Below are positions 1 through 8,596 of a stretch of DNA of 64,000 nucleotides, piece after piece. Position numbers and translations under genes: made by a program. Within the stretch, counting starts at the first letter, position 1, and each line of letters opens with the position of its first letter. Under the pieces are notes generated by a model. The model ran no database searches. It had not been told where the DNA came from and worked only from the letters and a program-made list of their open reading frames with translations. The stretch covers positions 186,001-250,000 of the forward strand of contig CANMKB010000002.1 of the NCBI GenBank assembly GCA_947498415.1, written 5' to 3'. Source of the DNA: an uncultured Paracoccaceae bacterium (GTDB lineage Bacteria; Pseudomonadota; Alphaproteobacteria; Rhodobacterales; Rhodobacteraceae).

Positions 1-1274
1 TGCGGCCAAGGACTTTCAGCCGGGAAGTTTTCGACCCTATCAAACGAAAGATCGTCATTTAGGATGAATACTCCCTTCTCAGATTTGATGATATTCAGTC
101 GCCCTAGGGTCTTGATGCGTGGATGGTCACCAATGTCCTTGTAAGGCAACAACTGTCTGTCAGATAAACGAACGCCGTCCAGAACTACAATGCCCGTGTC
201 TGAATTCACAAATACTGGATTTTCATCGAGAATGGTTATTGGGCGAGGGTGATAAAAGATTGTTTCGCCAGAAACATCGCTTTGTGATGCGAGATCTGGT
301 ATCAAGTGCGCCTCCGTTTCATCTGGACCAAGTACCAAGAATTGGGGCGGCAACGTCTCTATTGTGTCGTTCCAATATGTAAAGCGCCTCTTCTTTGGTT
401 GAGACCAAGGTCCAACCCTGCCGATCCAATTATGACTTGACTTATGAAACCTCCAAATCCCTGCCGGAAGGCTTGCTTCAAATACCAACCCTTTCTCAGA
501 AAGGCGAAAGATCAGTGGCTCATAAGCGGTATTTTCTGGAAAAATCCTTATAAAACGGCTACTTATCTGAATTTCTGCGTCTTCCAACGTATCGAACAAT
601 CGCTGACCGTCGGACAACTCTACTGGAACCCTAGCCCAATCGCCCCCAAGCTGTCGGAACCAAATTGAACTGCTTGATTGCGCCGTACTTCCGGTAGGCC
701 CAGTCAGAGACAGGACACCGCCAATTTTCGAAATTGTGCGCAGCGAAACTGTTCGGTCACCATTGAAACTCGGTAGATCGATGTCATCGATGGTTCGGTC
801 CGCCCTGATCCGTCTTTGTTGCTCTGATGAGGGCGCACGCCAATAAACATCCCCCAAACCTTGGTCAAAAAATGCGTTCTTGTACCCTCGGGTCGCCTCT
901 ATAGGCTCCCAAGCAGTGGCATCAGATCCGAGCCGGAAGATCACTCGCGGACGAGATCCAAACCCAAAAGCCGCGCCGTTCGGTCCAAGATGAATGCCGT
1001 GCTCAAATGCAAAGCCCCAGACATGCGGAAAGTCATTCTGTATCAAGGCCAGGCTTGTACCATTGAACTCATATAGTTCTTGGCGGTTGGTAGCCTTAAC
1101 GATTACCCCCTCAAAACCTGGAACAAAGCGTGGCGACGTTGCGATCCGATACGGCTGCTCAAATTCTACTGGCAGCATCGCTTGCCCCCCGACGACAGGC
1201 ACGACGCAGACATCTGCAGCATTGGCGATGCTTGTCGCCAGAAAGATTACCAATGCCATTGTTTGTTTGTACAC
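1..1274 (-). CDS. Secreted protein of unknown function, 3' end beyond the left edge
   Basis: A minus-strand frame stays open from a GTG at 1274 to the window edge, about 424 codons with no stop. The GTG is preceded by GGAG at a 7-base gap. An in-frame ATG at 1259 is the alternative start. The N-terminus has a Lys followed by a hydrophobic run and an Ala-rich cleavage region (ATSIANAAD), so export by Sec is likely. The mature part is rich in aromatic and beta-type segments (for example FGFGSRPRVIFRLG and HVWGFAFEHGIHLGPNG). I do not recognise a family; a repeat-type beta fold is only a guess. The gene is convergent with nothing in view and lies upstream of dgt on the same strand, separated by 225 bp in which I see no gene. 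Confidence 0.72.
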   Translation of the reverse strand, partial: MYKQTMALVIFLATSIANAADVCVVPVVGGQAMLPVEFEQPYRIATSPRFVPGFEGVIVKATNRQELYEFNGTSLALIQNDFPHVWGFAFEHGIHLGPNGAAFGFGSRPRVIFRLGSDATAWEPIEATRGYKNAFFDQGLGDVYWRAPSSEQQRRIRADRTIDDIDLPSFNGDRTVSLRTISKIGGVLSLTGPTGSTAQSSSSIWFRQLGGDWARVPVELSDGQRLFDTLEDAEIQISSRFIRIFPENTAYEPLIFRLSEKGLVFEASLPAGIWRFHKSSHNWIGRVGPWSQPKKRRFTYWNDTIETLPPQFLVLGPDETEAHLIPDLASQSDVSGETIFYHPRPITILDENPVFVNSDTGIVVLDGVRLSDRQLLPYKDIGDHPRIKTLGRLNIIKSEKGVFILNDDLSFDRVENFPAESPWP

Positions 1275-1499
1275 TTACGCTCTCCAACGAGACACTCGCC
1301 ATTTCTAAGACAAGATCAAATGGCCTAACTTGCGGCCATCTTCTTTCTGACTGTCAAATGGTTCTTAGCAGACCTTCGTAAGCGGTGCACCACCAGACAC
1401 TTTGGCCTCACACCCACCATTCTCTGCATCCCTTCAAACGCCCGCTCAGCGGCAGTCCGAGTAACTTCTTAAGAGAATAGTCGCCCGAAAATTACACAC

Positions 1500-2651
1500 C
1501 TACAAAGGCAGCTTCTGCCCCATCAGCCGTTCGTACTCCGTCAACGCATAGCGGTCGGTCATCCCGGCGATATAGTCAGAGACTTTGCGGGCGATCTGAA
1601 CCTCGTCGCTCATCTTTTGCACGTCTGTTTGCCAGCGGTCCGGCATCAGATGTGGGTTTTCAAGGAATAATGGAAACAGCGCCTCGACAACCTTGGTCAC
1701 TTGTACCCGCTTTTCCACCACAGATGGTGCGCGGTACATGCGGGTGAACAGGAAGTCTCGGATCACTTTCAAATCGGCCCAGATGGCGGGTGAAAACTGA
1801 ACAACGGGTGCGCCGTATTCGCGGATTTCTTGTGCGGATTGGGCGTCTGCCGTGGCCAATAGGCCCTTTGAGGTTTCAATCACATCGCCAACCATCACAC
1901 CAAACACCCGGCGCAAGGCCTCGTGTTTGCGGCGGATGCGTTCAAGCCCGGGATAGATGCGATCCACCTCGGCAAAACAGGCACCAATGATGGGAAGCGT
2001 TTCAATATCAGCCTCTGAAAACAATCCGGCCCGCAAACCATCCTGCAAATCGTGATTGTTATAGGCAATGTCATCGGCCAAGGCCGCGACCTGTGCCTCT
2101 GCACTGGCGTGGGTATGCAGTTCTAGATCGAAAATATTGTTATATTCAGCCAGCGCATAGGGCACCTCGCCCAGCACGGGACCGTTGTGTTTTGCAATGC
2201 CTTCAAGGGTTTCCCACGTCAGGTTCAACCCGTCAAACGCTGCATAGTGACGTTCCAGCGAAGTCACAATCTTGACTGCCTGCGCATTGTGATCAAAGCC
2301 CCCATAGGGCTGCATCAACAAATCAAGCGCGTCTTCGCCTGTGTGCCCAAAAGGCGTGTGGCCCAAGTCATGGGCCAGGGCGACGGCCTCTGTCAGTTCT
2401 TGATTTAGGTTGAGCGCCCCGGCAATTGTGCGCGCCACCTGGGCGACCTCAATCGAATGTGTCAGGCGCGTTCGGAAATAGTCGCCCTCATGTTCCACAA
2501 AAACCTGTGTCTTGTGTTTCAGGCGCCGAAACGAACTAGAATGGATGATCCGATCTCGATCTCGTTGAAAACACGACCGAAAGGCGCTTTCTTCTTCCGA
2601 AACGGGACGCCCTCGGGTTTGGGCTGGGTCAGATGCAAAAGCCGCTCTCAT
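1500..2651 (-). CDS. dgt: dGTP triphosphohydrolase-like HD-domain protein
   Basis: This 383-aa protein belongs to the HD phosphohydrolase family that cleaves dNTPs to nucleoside and triphosphate in the cytoplasm. The metal ligands are visible: RLTHS around residue 65 and HDLGHTPFGH at about 94-103, followed by the conserved EYNNIFDLE-type region and a C-terminal helical part. The length fits the type-2 dGTPase-like subfamily. ATG 2651 was chosen because an AAGGA lies 8 bases upstream; the GTG just before it at 2654 is also possible. It is transcribed divergently from the Fe-S carrier gene, with about 100 bp between them. Exact nucleotide preference cannot be read from sequence. Confidence 0.93.
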   Translation of the reverse strand: MRAAFASDPAQTRGRPVSEEESAFRSCFQRDRDRIIHSSSFRRLKHKTQVFVEHEGDYFRTRLTHSIEVAQVARTIAGALNLNQELTEAVALAHDLGHTPFGHTGEDALDLLMQPYGGFDHNAQAVKIVTSLERHYAAFDGLNLTWETLEGIAKHNGPVLGEVPYALAEYNNIFDLELHTHASAEAQVAALADDIAYNNHDLQDGLRAGLFSEADIETLPIIGACFAEVDRIYPGLERIRRKHEALRRVFGVMVGDVIETSKGLLATADAQSAQEIREYGAPVVQFSPAIWADLKVIRDFLFTRMYRAPSVVEKRVQVTKVVEALFPLFLENPHLMPDRWQTDVQKMSDEVQIARKVSDYIAGMTDRYALTEYERLMGQKLPL

Positions 2652-2751
2652 CACGCTGGTCCTTGTGGCCGGTGCTGTGGTTTCTTATATTGCACTCTGC
2701 GAACAATCTTCACTGGGTGCAACCGCCCAAATGCCTGTCAGGAGTGACAAA

Positions 2752-3075
2752 ATGCAGCTTCCGCCAAAAGTAACCGAACGTGCCTTTGCACGGCTGGCTG
2801 AAATCGGAGCGTCAGATCAGGGCCAAGCCCTGCGCATTGCAGTCGAAGGTGGCGGGTGTTCCGGCTTTCAATATGAGATCAAGCTAGATGCGCCTGCGTC
2901 TGACGATCTGATACTTGAAGGCAATGGCGAAAAGGTTGTGGTCGACGAAGTATCGCTGCCGTTTCTATCAAACGCCGTGATTGACTTCACCGAAGAGCTG
3001 ATCGGTGCACGATTTGTTATTGAAAACCCAAATGCCACCAGCGCTTGCGGCTGCGGCACAAGCTTTTCAATGTAA
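2752..3075 (+). CDS. erpA: A-type iron-sulfur cluster insertion protein (ErpA/IscA family)
   Basis: This is a 107-aa A-type carrier that accepts Fe-S clusters from the assembly scaffold and passes them to apo-enzymes. The three ligand cysteines are present: one in GGGCSGFQY and two in the terminal CGCGTSF motif. ATG 2752 is chosen because GGAG stands 7 bases upstream and the encoded start (MQLPPKVTERA) matches the family length. A longer in-frame extension to 2665 overlaps the divergent dgt promoter region and has no family-like residues. A second A-type carrier is at 24564. Placement in the ErpA branch rather than IscA/SufA is tentative. Confidence 0.9.
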   Translation: MQLPPKVTERAFARLAEIGASDQGQALRIAVEGGGCSGFQYEIKLDAPASDDLILEGNGEKVVVDEVSLPFLSNAVIDFTEELIGARFVIENPNATSACGCGTSFSM

Positions 3076-3080
3076 ACCCT

Positions 3081-3512
3081 TCAACTTTCAGCAAAATCTG
3101 AAAATGACTTCATCAGCGCGAGGGTCTGATCTTTAAAGTTATGGGGCTGCATGAATGCCATCAGCTTATACAGCCCACTCACCTTAATCTGCATATCCAC
3201 ATGCCAGCGCGTGCCGCCCACCGGCGACACCACAAAGCTGTTGCGCGAAATACTGGCAGATTGTTCAGACACATATGACACGGTGAACCCATCGGGCAAA
3301 TCACGCTCTAGGATGGTTTCAATCAGCTGAAATGGGCGATCGCCAACTTTGAACTTGAGCAACGTTGTTGCGCCAACGGTTCCGGGTTCGCCATCCAAGG
3401 CCTCTGCCCCCACAAACCCATGTTGCCAATGTCTGCGATGCTCATGTGAGGTCAGCAATGAAACGACTCGGTCGCGCGGTTGGTTGATGTCGTGGCTGAC
3501 AGAGTATTTCAT
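3081..3512 (-). CDS. SRPBCC-fold protein (polyketide cyclase/START-like)
   Basis: A 143-aa single-domain protein. The start MKYSVSHDINQPRDRVVSLL is the first beta strand and helix typical of SRPBCC domains, which enclose a hydrophobic ligand cavity. The central strands (FTVSYVSEQSASISRNSF, TRWHVDMQIKVSG) and a long C-terminal helix complete the fold. It converges on erpA with only 5 bp between stops, and its start faces xth across a 55-bp gap. No ligand can be inferred. The fold assignment is by pattern. Confidence 0.78.
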   Translation of the reverse strand: MKYSVSHDINQPRDRVVSLLTSHEHRRHWQHGFVGAEALDGEPGTVGATTLLKFKVGDRPFQLIETILERDLPDGFTVSYVSEQSASISRNSFVVSPVGGTRWHVDMQIKVSGLYKLMAFMQPHNFKDQTLALMKSFSDFAES

Positions 3513-3567
3513 CGATTACACCTGAATTCGGGTTGAGCGTCCCCCTTCTTAACGCCATAGTCGCCAC

Positions 3568-4347
3568 ATGAAAATCGCGACGTTTAATATCAACGGCATT
3601 AAAGCCCGTATCAACGCCCTGCCACAGTGGCTGGACGAGGCGCAACCTGATGTGGTTGTGCTTCAAGAGATCAAATCCGTGGACGAGGCCTTCCCCCGTG
3701 AAATCCTCGAAGATCGCGGCTATATCGTTGAAACCCATGGGCAAAAAAGCTTTAACGGCGTTGCGATCCTGTCCAAAATTCCGCTCGAAGACGTCAGCCG
3801 TGGCTTGCCCGGGGATGACAGCGACGAACAAGCCCGTTGGATCGAGGCCACAGTCATGGCTGACACACCTATTCGTGTGTGTGGCCTGTATTTACCCAAT
3901 GGCAACCCAGCGCCGGGGCCGAAATACGACTATAAACTCGCGTGGATGGAGCGGATGCACAAACACGCCCAAACTCTGTTGGCCCGCGAAGAGCCGTTTT
4001 TGATGGCCGGGGATTACAACATCATCCCGCAGAATGAAGACGCCCGCCGCCCCGAAGCCTGGCAAGAAGACGCCCTGGCCCGCCCAGAAAGCCGTGCTGC
4101 CTATCGCCGGTTGCTAAACCTCGGTTTTACCGAAGCCTTCCGCGCCCGCACCCAAGGTCCTGAACATTATTCGTTCTGGGACTATCAAGCAGGCGCATGG
4201 AATCGCGATGACGGCATTCGTATCGACCATTTCCTACTGTCTCCACAATGCGCGGACCTGCTGGTGGATTGTCAGATCGACAAGGAAATCCGCGGCCGCG
4301 AAAAGCCGTCAGACCACGTGCCGGTTTGGGTAGAATTGTCGGTTTAA
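3568..4347 (+). CDS. xth: Exodeoxyribonuclease III (AP endonuclease)
   Basis: This 259-aa protein is a member of the exonuclease III/endonuclease-exonuclease-phosphatase family that nicks DNA at abasic sites in base excision repair. It shows the whole signature: MKIATFNINGIKARI at the N-terminus, LQEIKS with the metal-binding Glu, GDYNI with the catalytic Asp/Asn, and the C-terminal IDHFLLS and SDHVPV with the catalytic Asp-His. Full family length. It is divergent from the SRPBCC gene and stands alone, with the FAD monooxygenase converging from the other side. Confidence 0.95.
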   Translation: MKIATFNINGIKARINALPQWLDEAQPDVVVLQEIKSVDEAFPREILEDRGYIVETHGQKSFNGVAILSKIPLEDVSRGLPGDDSDEQARWIEATVMADTPIRVCGLYLPNGNPAPGPKYDYKLAWMERMHKHAQTLLAREEPFLMAGDYNIIPQNEDARRPEAWQEDALARPESRAAYRRLLNLGFTEAFRARTQGPEHYSFWDYQAGAWNRDDGIRIDHFLLSPQCADLLVDCQIDKEIRGREKPSDHVPVWVELSV

Positions 4348-4365
4348 CACGCTGAAAAAGCTTAT

Positions 4366-5535
4366 TTAAACCGCGGTCACATCGTGGCGGTAGATCCAGT
4401 CAAACTGCCCCATCATCTTGCCCGGCACAATTGTGCCAGCCAGGCGCATCGCAGTATGCGCGGCCGTGCGGATCAGCGGATTGGACAGATGGTATTTCCA
4501 TGCATTGCCATTGGCCGCCTCAACAATCTTGGTCACACGCTCCATACGACGAGACTGATACAGCGCCAAACCCGCCTCCTTATCATCGGTGACCGAAAGC
4601 GCGTCGGCGAGAACCCAAGCATCCTCGATCGCCATCACAGCCCCCTGCGCCATAAACGGTAAGGTTGGATGCGCCGCGTCGCCCAACAGGGCCACAGACG
4701 CGCCGTGCCATCGCGGCGCCACCGGGTGACGGAACAGGCCCCAAACCCCTGTTTCCGTGACGTTTTTCAAGATTTTAGAAATTTCGCCTCCGAAATCTGC
4801 AAAGGCCTCGCGCAGATTGTCTGGGTCATCTTGATGGCTCCAGCCCTCGGCTTGCCATTCTGGTTTTTCCTGCACAGCAACCAAATTCATCAACTTGCCA
4901 CCGCGGAGCGGATAGCTCACCACATGCCGTTTTGGCCCCATATGCACGGTTGCCACATCCGGCACATCTGAGGTCATCGGCACGGTGGCCCGCCACGCGG
5001 TTTGACCTGTAAAAAACGGGGCAAGGGTTCCATTTAGATTTGGGCGCACCACAGAGTGTAAACCATCTGCACCGATGATGAGATCGGCCGTTTCTGATGT
5101 GCCATCCGCAAATAGAAGTTGACCTGTACCATCGTCGACATCTTGCACCTTAGCGCCCGTTACGACTTTGACGCCTGACTCCAACGCGAATTTGTACAAA
5201 ACATCAATCAAATCAGCGCGATGCAGGAAGAAATAAGGCTGCCCCTTACCAAGCTGCCCCACGTTCAGACGCGTCACCAAACGCCCTGCCCGGTAATCTC
5301 GCAGCTCAACTGCTTGCGCCCGCACGGCGGCTTGCGAAATTGCATCGCCCAGCCCCAACGCGCGTAAAACACAAAACCCATTTGGGCTCATCTGCAAGCC
5401 TGCACCCACCTCGGTTATCGCCGGGGCTTGTTCAAACACCTGCACCTGTGCGCCGCGTTGCGCCAAACATAGCGCGGCCGTCAGACCACCAATTCCACCG
5501 CCGATCACGGCAACTTGCATACCCAATAAAGTCAT
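4366..5535 (-). CDS. FAD-dependent monooxygenase (salicylate/3-hydroxybenzoate hydroxylase type)
   Basis: A 389-aa class A flavoprotein monooxygenase. The N-terminal dinucleotide-binding GGGIGG motif, the DxxG region (IIGADGLHSVVR) and the second FAD motif (VALLGDAAHPTLPFMAQGA) are all visible. These enzymes use NAD(P)H and O2 to hydroxylate aromatic acids, but no ring-cleavage gene is nearby, so the substrate is unknown. ATG 5535 is chosen: an upstream in-frame ATG at 5568 would lie inside the hairpin of the dksA terminator. The start MQVAVIGGG at 5520 is another option. It is convergent with xth and follows dksA on the same strand. Confidence 0.88.
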   Translation of the reverse strand: MTLLGMQVAVIGGGIGGLTAALCLAQRGAQVQVFEQAPAITEVGAGLQMSPNGFCVLRALGLGDAISQAAVRAQAVELRDYRAGRLVTRLNVGQLGKGQPYFFLHRADLIDVLYKFALESGVKVVTGAKVQDVDDGTGQLLFADGTSETADLIIGADGLHSVVRPNLNGTLAPFFTGQTAWRATVPMTSDVPDVATVHMGPKRHVVSYPLRGGKLMNLVAVQEKPEWQAEGWSHQDDPDNLREAFADFGGEISKILKNVTETGVWGLFRHPVAPRWHGASVALLGDAAHPTLPFMAQGAVMAIEDAWVLADALSVTDDKEAGLALYQSRRMERVTKIVEAANGNAWKYHLSNPLIRTAAHTAMRLAGTIVPGKMMGQFDWIYRHDVTAV

Positions 5536-5552
5536 AGGGCCTTTGTGAAACG

Positions 5553-5583
5553 AAAAACGCCGAAGCAAAAGCCCCGGCGTTTC
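5553..5583 (-). terminator. Rho-independent terminator of dksA
   Basis: On the minus strand an ACGCCG/CGGCGT stem with flanking A/T pairs is followed by a T run. It lies 25 bp past the dksA stop and just upstream of the monooxygenase start, so the monooxygenase probably has limited read-through or its own promoter. Confidence 0.75.
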
Positions 5584-5607
5584 GATTTCTTGGGTGGTGC
5601 GCGGCGA

Positions 5608-6030
5608 TTAATCGTCGCGATGAACCTTTTCGCGACGCTCATGGCGCTCTTGCGCCTCAAGTGTCATGGTCGCGATTGGACGTGCATCCAGTCGCTTCAA
5701 CGAAATTGGGTCCCCGGTTACTTCGCAGTAGCCATATTCACCTTCGTCAATCCGACGCAGTGCTGAATCGATTTTGGTGACCAGCTTTCTCTGACGATCC
5801 CGAGTACGCAGTTCTAATGCGCGGTCGGTCTCTTCGCTGGCACGGTCCGCGATGTCAGGAATATTGCGCGTGTTGTCTTGCAATCCTTCGATCGTATCGC
5901 GGCTACCATCTTGAAGCTCTTGCTTCCAATCCAATAGCTTACGTCGAAAATATTCAGTTTGCCGCTCATTCATAAACGGCTCATCATCTGCGGGACGATA
6001 GTCCTCAGGCAGGAAAACTTCTACTTTCAT
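5608..6030 (-). CDS. dksA: RNA polymerase-binding transcription factor DksA, single-cysteine form
   Basis: A 140-aa DksA/TraR protein that binds the RNA polymerase secondary channel and, with ppGpp, retunes rRNA and amino-acid promoters. The coiled-coil tip keeps the key acidic-Ala motif DIADRA (about 59-64). The zinc-finger region is degenerate: YGYC at residue 102 is the only cysteine, the next position of the first pair is Thr, and the second CxxC pair is replaced by MTLEAQ. So a classical four-Cys zinc site cannot form. ATG 6030 is preceded by GGGAGCGGAA; the longer frame to 6075 has no such signal. It is monocistronic, with a clear terminator. Confidence 0.93.
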   Translation of the reverse strand: MKVEVFLPEDYRPADDEPFMNERQTEYFRRKLLDWKQELQDGSRDTIEGLQDNTRNIPDIADRASEETDRALELRTRDRQRKLVTKIDSALRRIDEGEYGYCEVTGDPISLKRLDARPIATMTLEAQERHERREKVHRDD

Positions 6031-6207
6031 TTCCGCTCCCTCATAGCGGCCTTGCCTGCGCCTGCAAATTCGCAACCAAAGGCCCCCTCAATAAACAAGC
6101 ATCTACCTTAGAAATTACGTAATGTCACTACCCGATATGGTCGCATTGCGGTCAGGTATTCCGTAAGTTACGGTAGAAAGAAGCATTTGTTTTGGGTAGG
6201 AAAAACT

Positions 6208-7047
6208 ATGAAATTTACGGGTACCGACAGTTATGTCGCCACAGATGACCTAACGGTAGCTGTGAATGCCTCTGTTGCACTCGAACGTCCCCTTTTAGTG
6301 AAGGGAGAGCCAGGGACCGGCAAGACAGAACTGGCCCTTCAAGTGGCAAATGCGCTGGGTTTGCGCATGATTGAATGGAATGTGAAATCCACCACCAAAG
6401 CCCAACAAGGCCTATACGAATATGACGCCGTTAGCCGATTGCGCGACAGCCAGCTGGGCGATGAACGCGTCAAAGATGTGAAGAACTACATTCGAAAAGG
6501 CAAGCTTTGGGAAGCCTTTGAAGCGGATGAAAAAGTTGTCCTGCTGATTGATGAAATCGACAAGGCTGACATCGAGTTTCCGAACGATCTGCTGCAAGAG
6601 CTCGATAAGATGGCGTTCCACGTTTACGAAACCGGGGAGACCATCAAAGCCAAGCAACGGCCGATCATTATCATCACCTCAAACAACGAAAAAGAGCTGC
6701 CAGACGCCTTTTTGCGCCGCTGTTTCTTTCACTACATCCGCTTTCCTGATGCGGAGACGATGAAATCTATCGTGGCGGTGCACCATCCGCATGTGAAAGA
6801 ACAATTGCTGACAGCGGCCCTGACCCAGTTTTATGAAATTCGCGAGACTCCGGGGCTTAAGAAAAAGCCATCGACCTCTGAAGTGATTGATTGGCTTAAG
6901 CTTTTGCTTGCCGAGGATCTATCGCCCGAAGACATCGCCCGCGATGGCGCTGACGCGTTGCCGAAACTCCATGGGGCATTGTTGAAAAACGAGCAGGATG
7001 TGCATTTGTTTGAACGCTTAGCCTTTATGGCACGGTCCAAACGCTGA
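6208..7047 (+). CDS. MoxR-type AAA+ ATPase
   Basis: A 279-aa MoxR-family ATPase, a class that acts as a chaperone-like partner of VWA-domain proteins in assembling or activating complexes. Walker A is GEPGTGKT at 33-40 and Walker B is VVLLIDEID at about 110-118; the sensor region IIITSNNEKELPDAFLRRC follows. ATG 6208 is used since AGGA lies about 7 bases before it; a TTG at 6187 is in frame but has no such site. Its stop overlaps the next start (TGATG at 7045), and a VWA gene follows two genes on, so the pair is functionally linked. Confidence 0.93.
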   Translation: MKFTGTDSYVATDDLTVAVNASVALERPLLVKGEPGTGKTELALQVANALGLRMIEWNVKSTTKAQQGLYEYDAVSRLRDSQLGDERVKDVKNYIRKGKLWEAFEADEKVVLLIDEIDKADIEFPNDLLQELDKMAFHVYETGETIKAKQRPIIIITSNNEKELPDAFLRRCFFHYIRFPDAETMKSIVAVHHPHVKEQLLTAALTQFYEIRETPGLKKKPSTSEVIDWLKLLLAEDLSPEDIARDGADALPKLHGALLKNEQDVHLFERLAFMARSKR

Positions 7048-8420
7048 TGCGTTGGGCGTGGCGACATACGCTTGGAGTGGCAGGAGTTTTGCTGGCGGCT
7101 TGCGGGTCGCCCGAACCTTCTGCACACCCAACGCGGGCCACTTTGGCTGAAACAACACTGCCGCCTTTAAAGAGTTTCTCTGCCGCACGCCCTGCTCCCA
7201 CCTTGCGATCAAACGCAGCGATTGCACAGGACTTTCTGGATTTGTCTTTCGCGCTGGAAAGCGGCCGTGAGCTGCCGCGTTTCACCCGGTTTGAAGGCCC
7301 GATTTCTGTCAAATTGACAGGGCGCAGCACTGCGACTTTGCGCAATGATCTCAACCAGTTGCTGGCCAGACTTCGTAACGAGGCAGGCATCAATATTCGG
7401 CTGGTGTCAGAGGGCAGTGCGCAGATCACAATCCAATCGGTGGCCAAGCGTGACATTCGTCGCGCCCTGCCCCATGCAGCCTGTTTTGTGGTCCCAAACG
7501 TCAACAGCATTGCAGAGTACCGCCGATCAAGAAACGCACCGCGCACAGATTGGGCGGGTCTTGAAATCCGCGAACAAATCGCAATTTTTCTGCCCTATGA
7601 TACAAGCCCCCAAGACGTTCGGGATTGCTTGCATGAGGAACTTGCGCAGGCGCTCGGCCCGCTGAATGATCTGTATCGACTGAATGACAGCGTTTTTAAC
7701 GATGATAACTTTCACACTGTTCTGACCAGCTTTGATATGCTGATCCTGCGGGCGCATTATGACCAGGCGCTTTCTAATGGGATGAGTCGCGATCAAGTGG
7801 CCCAGCGTTTGCCGTCCATTCTGGCACGGCTAAACCCCAGGGGCGTATCAGCGGGCACAGCCTCTGATTCGCAAACTCCAGACAGTTGGAAGGCCCATAT
7901 TCAATCTGCTTTGGGTCCGAATACCACCTCTTCAAAAAGGGTTGATTACGCGCGACAAGCCATTGAAATTGCGTCTAATTTAGGGTGGACCGATCACAGA
8001 AGAGGCTTTAGCCACTATGCATATGCGCGCCTGCTGCAAAGCCATTATCCAGAGGCGGCACATAGTCATTATCTGCAGGCGGATCGCTATTTTACACTTA
8101 GTGCCCCGAACGGCCCGCATCGCAGCACGGTGTCGGCCCATTTGGCGGCCCATGCGCTTTCAACGGGTGATCCACGGCGGGCTCTTAAGATCATTGACCG
8201 CAACCTTCCCAATGCACGGGCCTTTGAAAATGCGATCGTCTTGTCGTCTTTGTTGATGCTGAAAGCCGAAGCTTTAGACGCGCTTGGCCGCAGCAATGAG
8301 GCGCAGGCGGCACGGCTGGACAGTTTAGGCTGGGCGCGATACGGCTTTGGCCCGGATTGGGCCGTACGCGCAAAACTGCGCGAAGTGGCCTCGCTTAACC
8401 CGAACAACAGGAGCTTTTGA
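7047..8420 (+). CDS. DUF2927-family lipoprotein with C-terminal helical repeats
   Basis: A 457-aa protein with a lipoprotein signal: a hydrophobic segment ending in LLAAC with the lipidated Cys at about residue 19. A DUF2927-like region spans roughly 55-265, including GINIRLV, QITIQS and the CLHEELAQALGPLND motif, which resembles the HExxQ-type helix of a degenerate metalloprotease. The C-terminal third (about 290-450) is helical and TPR-like (ARQAIEIASNLGW, LSTGDPRRALKIIDRNL). The start overlaps the moxR stop by one base. The position between MoxR and VWA suggests it is part of the same envelope machine. Function is unknown; the family label is by recollection of its motif pattern. Confidence 0.82.
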   Translation: MRWAWRHTLGVAGVLLAACGSPEPSAHPTRATLAETTLPPLKSFSAARPAPTLRSNAAIAQDFLDLSFALESGRELPRFTRFEGPISVKLTGRSTATLRNDLNQLLARLRNEAGINIRLVSEGSAQITIQSVAKRDIRRALPHAACFVVPNVNSIAEYRRSRNAPRTDWAGLEIREQIAIFLPYDTSPQDVRDCLHEELAQALGPLNDLYRLNDSVFNDDNFHTVLTSFDMLILRAHYDQALSNGMSRDQVAQRLPSILARLNPRGVSAGTASDSQTPDSWKAHIQSALGPNTTSSKRVDYARQAIEIASNLGWTDHRRGFSHYAYARLLQSHYPEAAHSHYLQADRYFTLSAPNGPHRSTVSAHLAAHALSTGDPRRALKIIDRNLPNARAFENAIVLSSLLMLKAEALDALGRSNEAQAARLDSLGWARYGFGPDWAVRAKLREVASLNPNNRSF

Positions 8421-8425
8421 AGCTT

Positions 8426-8593
8426 ATGATCGTGATTATCTGCGCCCTTCTGGGCTGTGTCATTGGTGGCTCAACCGCAAAACGCCGCGGCGGTCAACGT
8501 CTTGATATCCTTCAATATGCTGCTGGGTATGCCATCGCATTTTCCATTGTGGGTGTGCTGATCACAGTTGCGATTGATAAGGCCGTGACCTAG
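8426..8593 (+). CDS. Two-helix membrane miniprotein, 55 aa
   Basis: ATG 8426 to TAG 8593 encodes 55 residues. Residues 1-17 (MIVIICALLGCVIGGST) and about 32-50 (AAGYAIAFSIVGVLITVAI) are hydrophobic, with a basic loop (AKRRGGQR) between them, so a hairpin with the loop in the cytoplasm is likely. AGGAG lies 12 bases upstream of the ATG; a TTG at 8417 is only 3 bases from it. It sits 5 bp after the DUF2927 gene and 3 bp before the VWA gene, so it is almost certainly cotranscribed. I do not recognise a family. Confidence 0.68.
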   Translation: MIVIICALLGCVIGGSTAKRRGGQRLDILQYAAGYAIAFSIVGVLITVAIDKAVT

Positions 8594-8596
8594 CCC

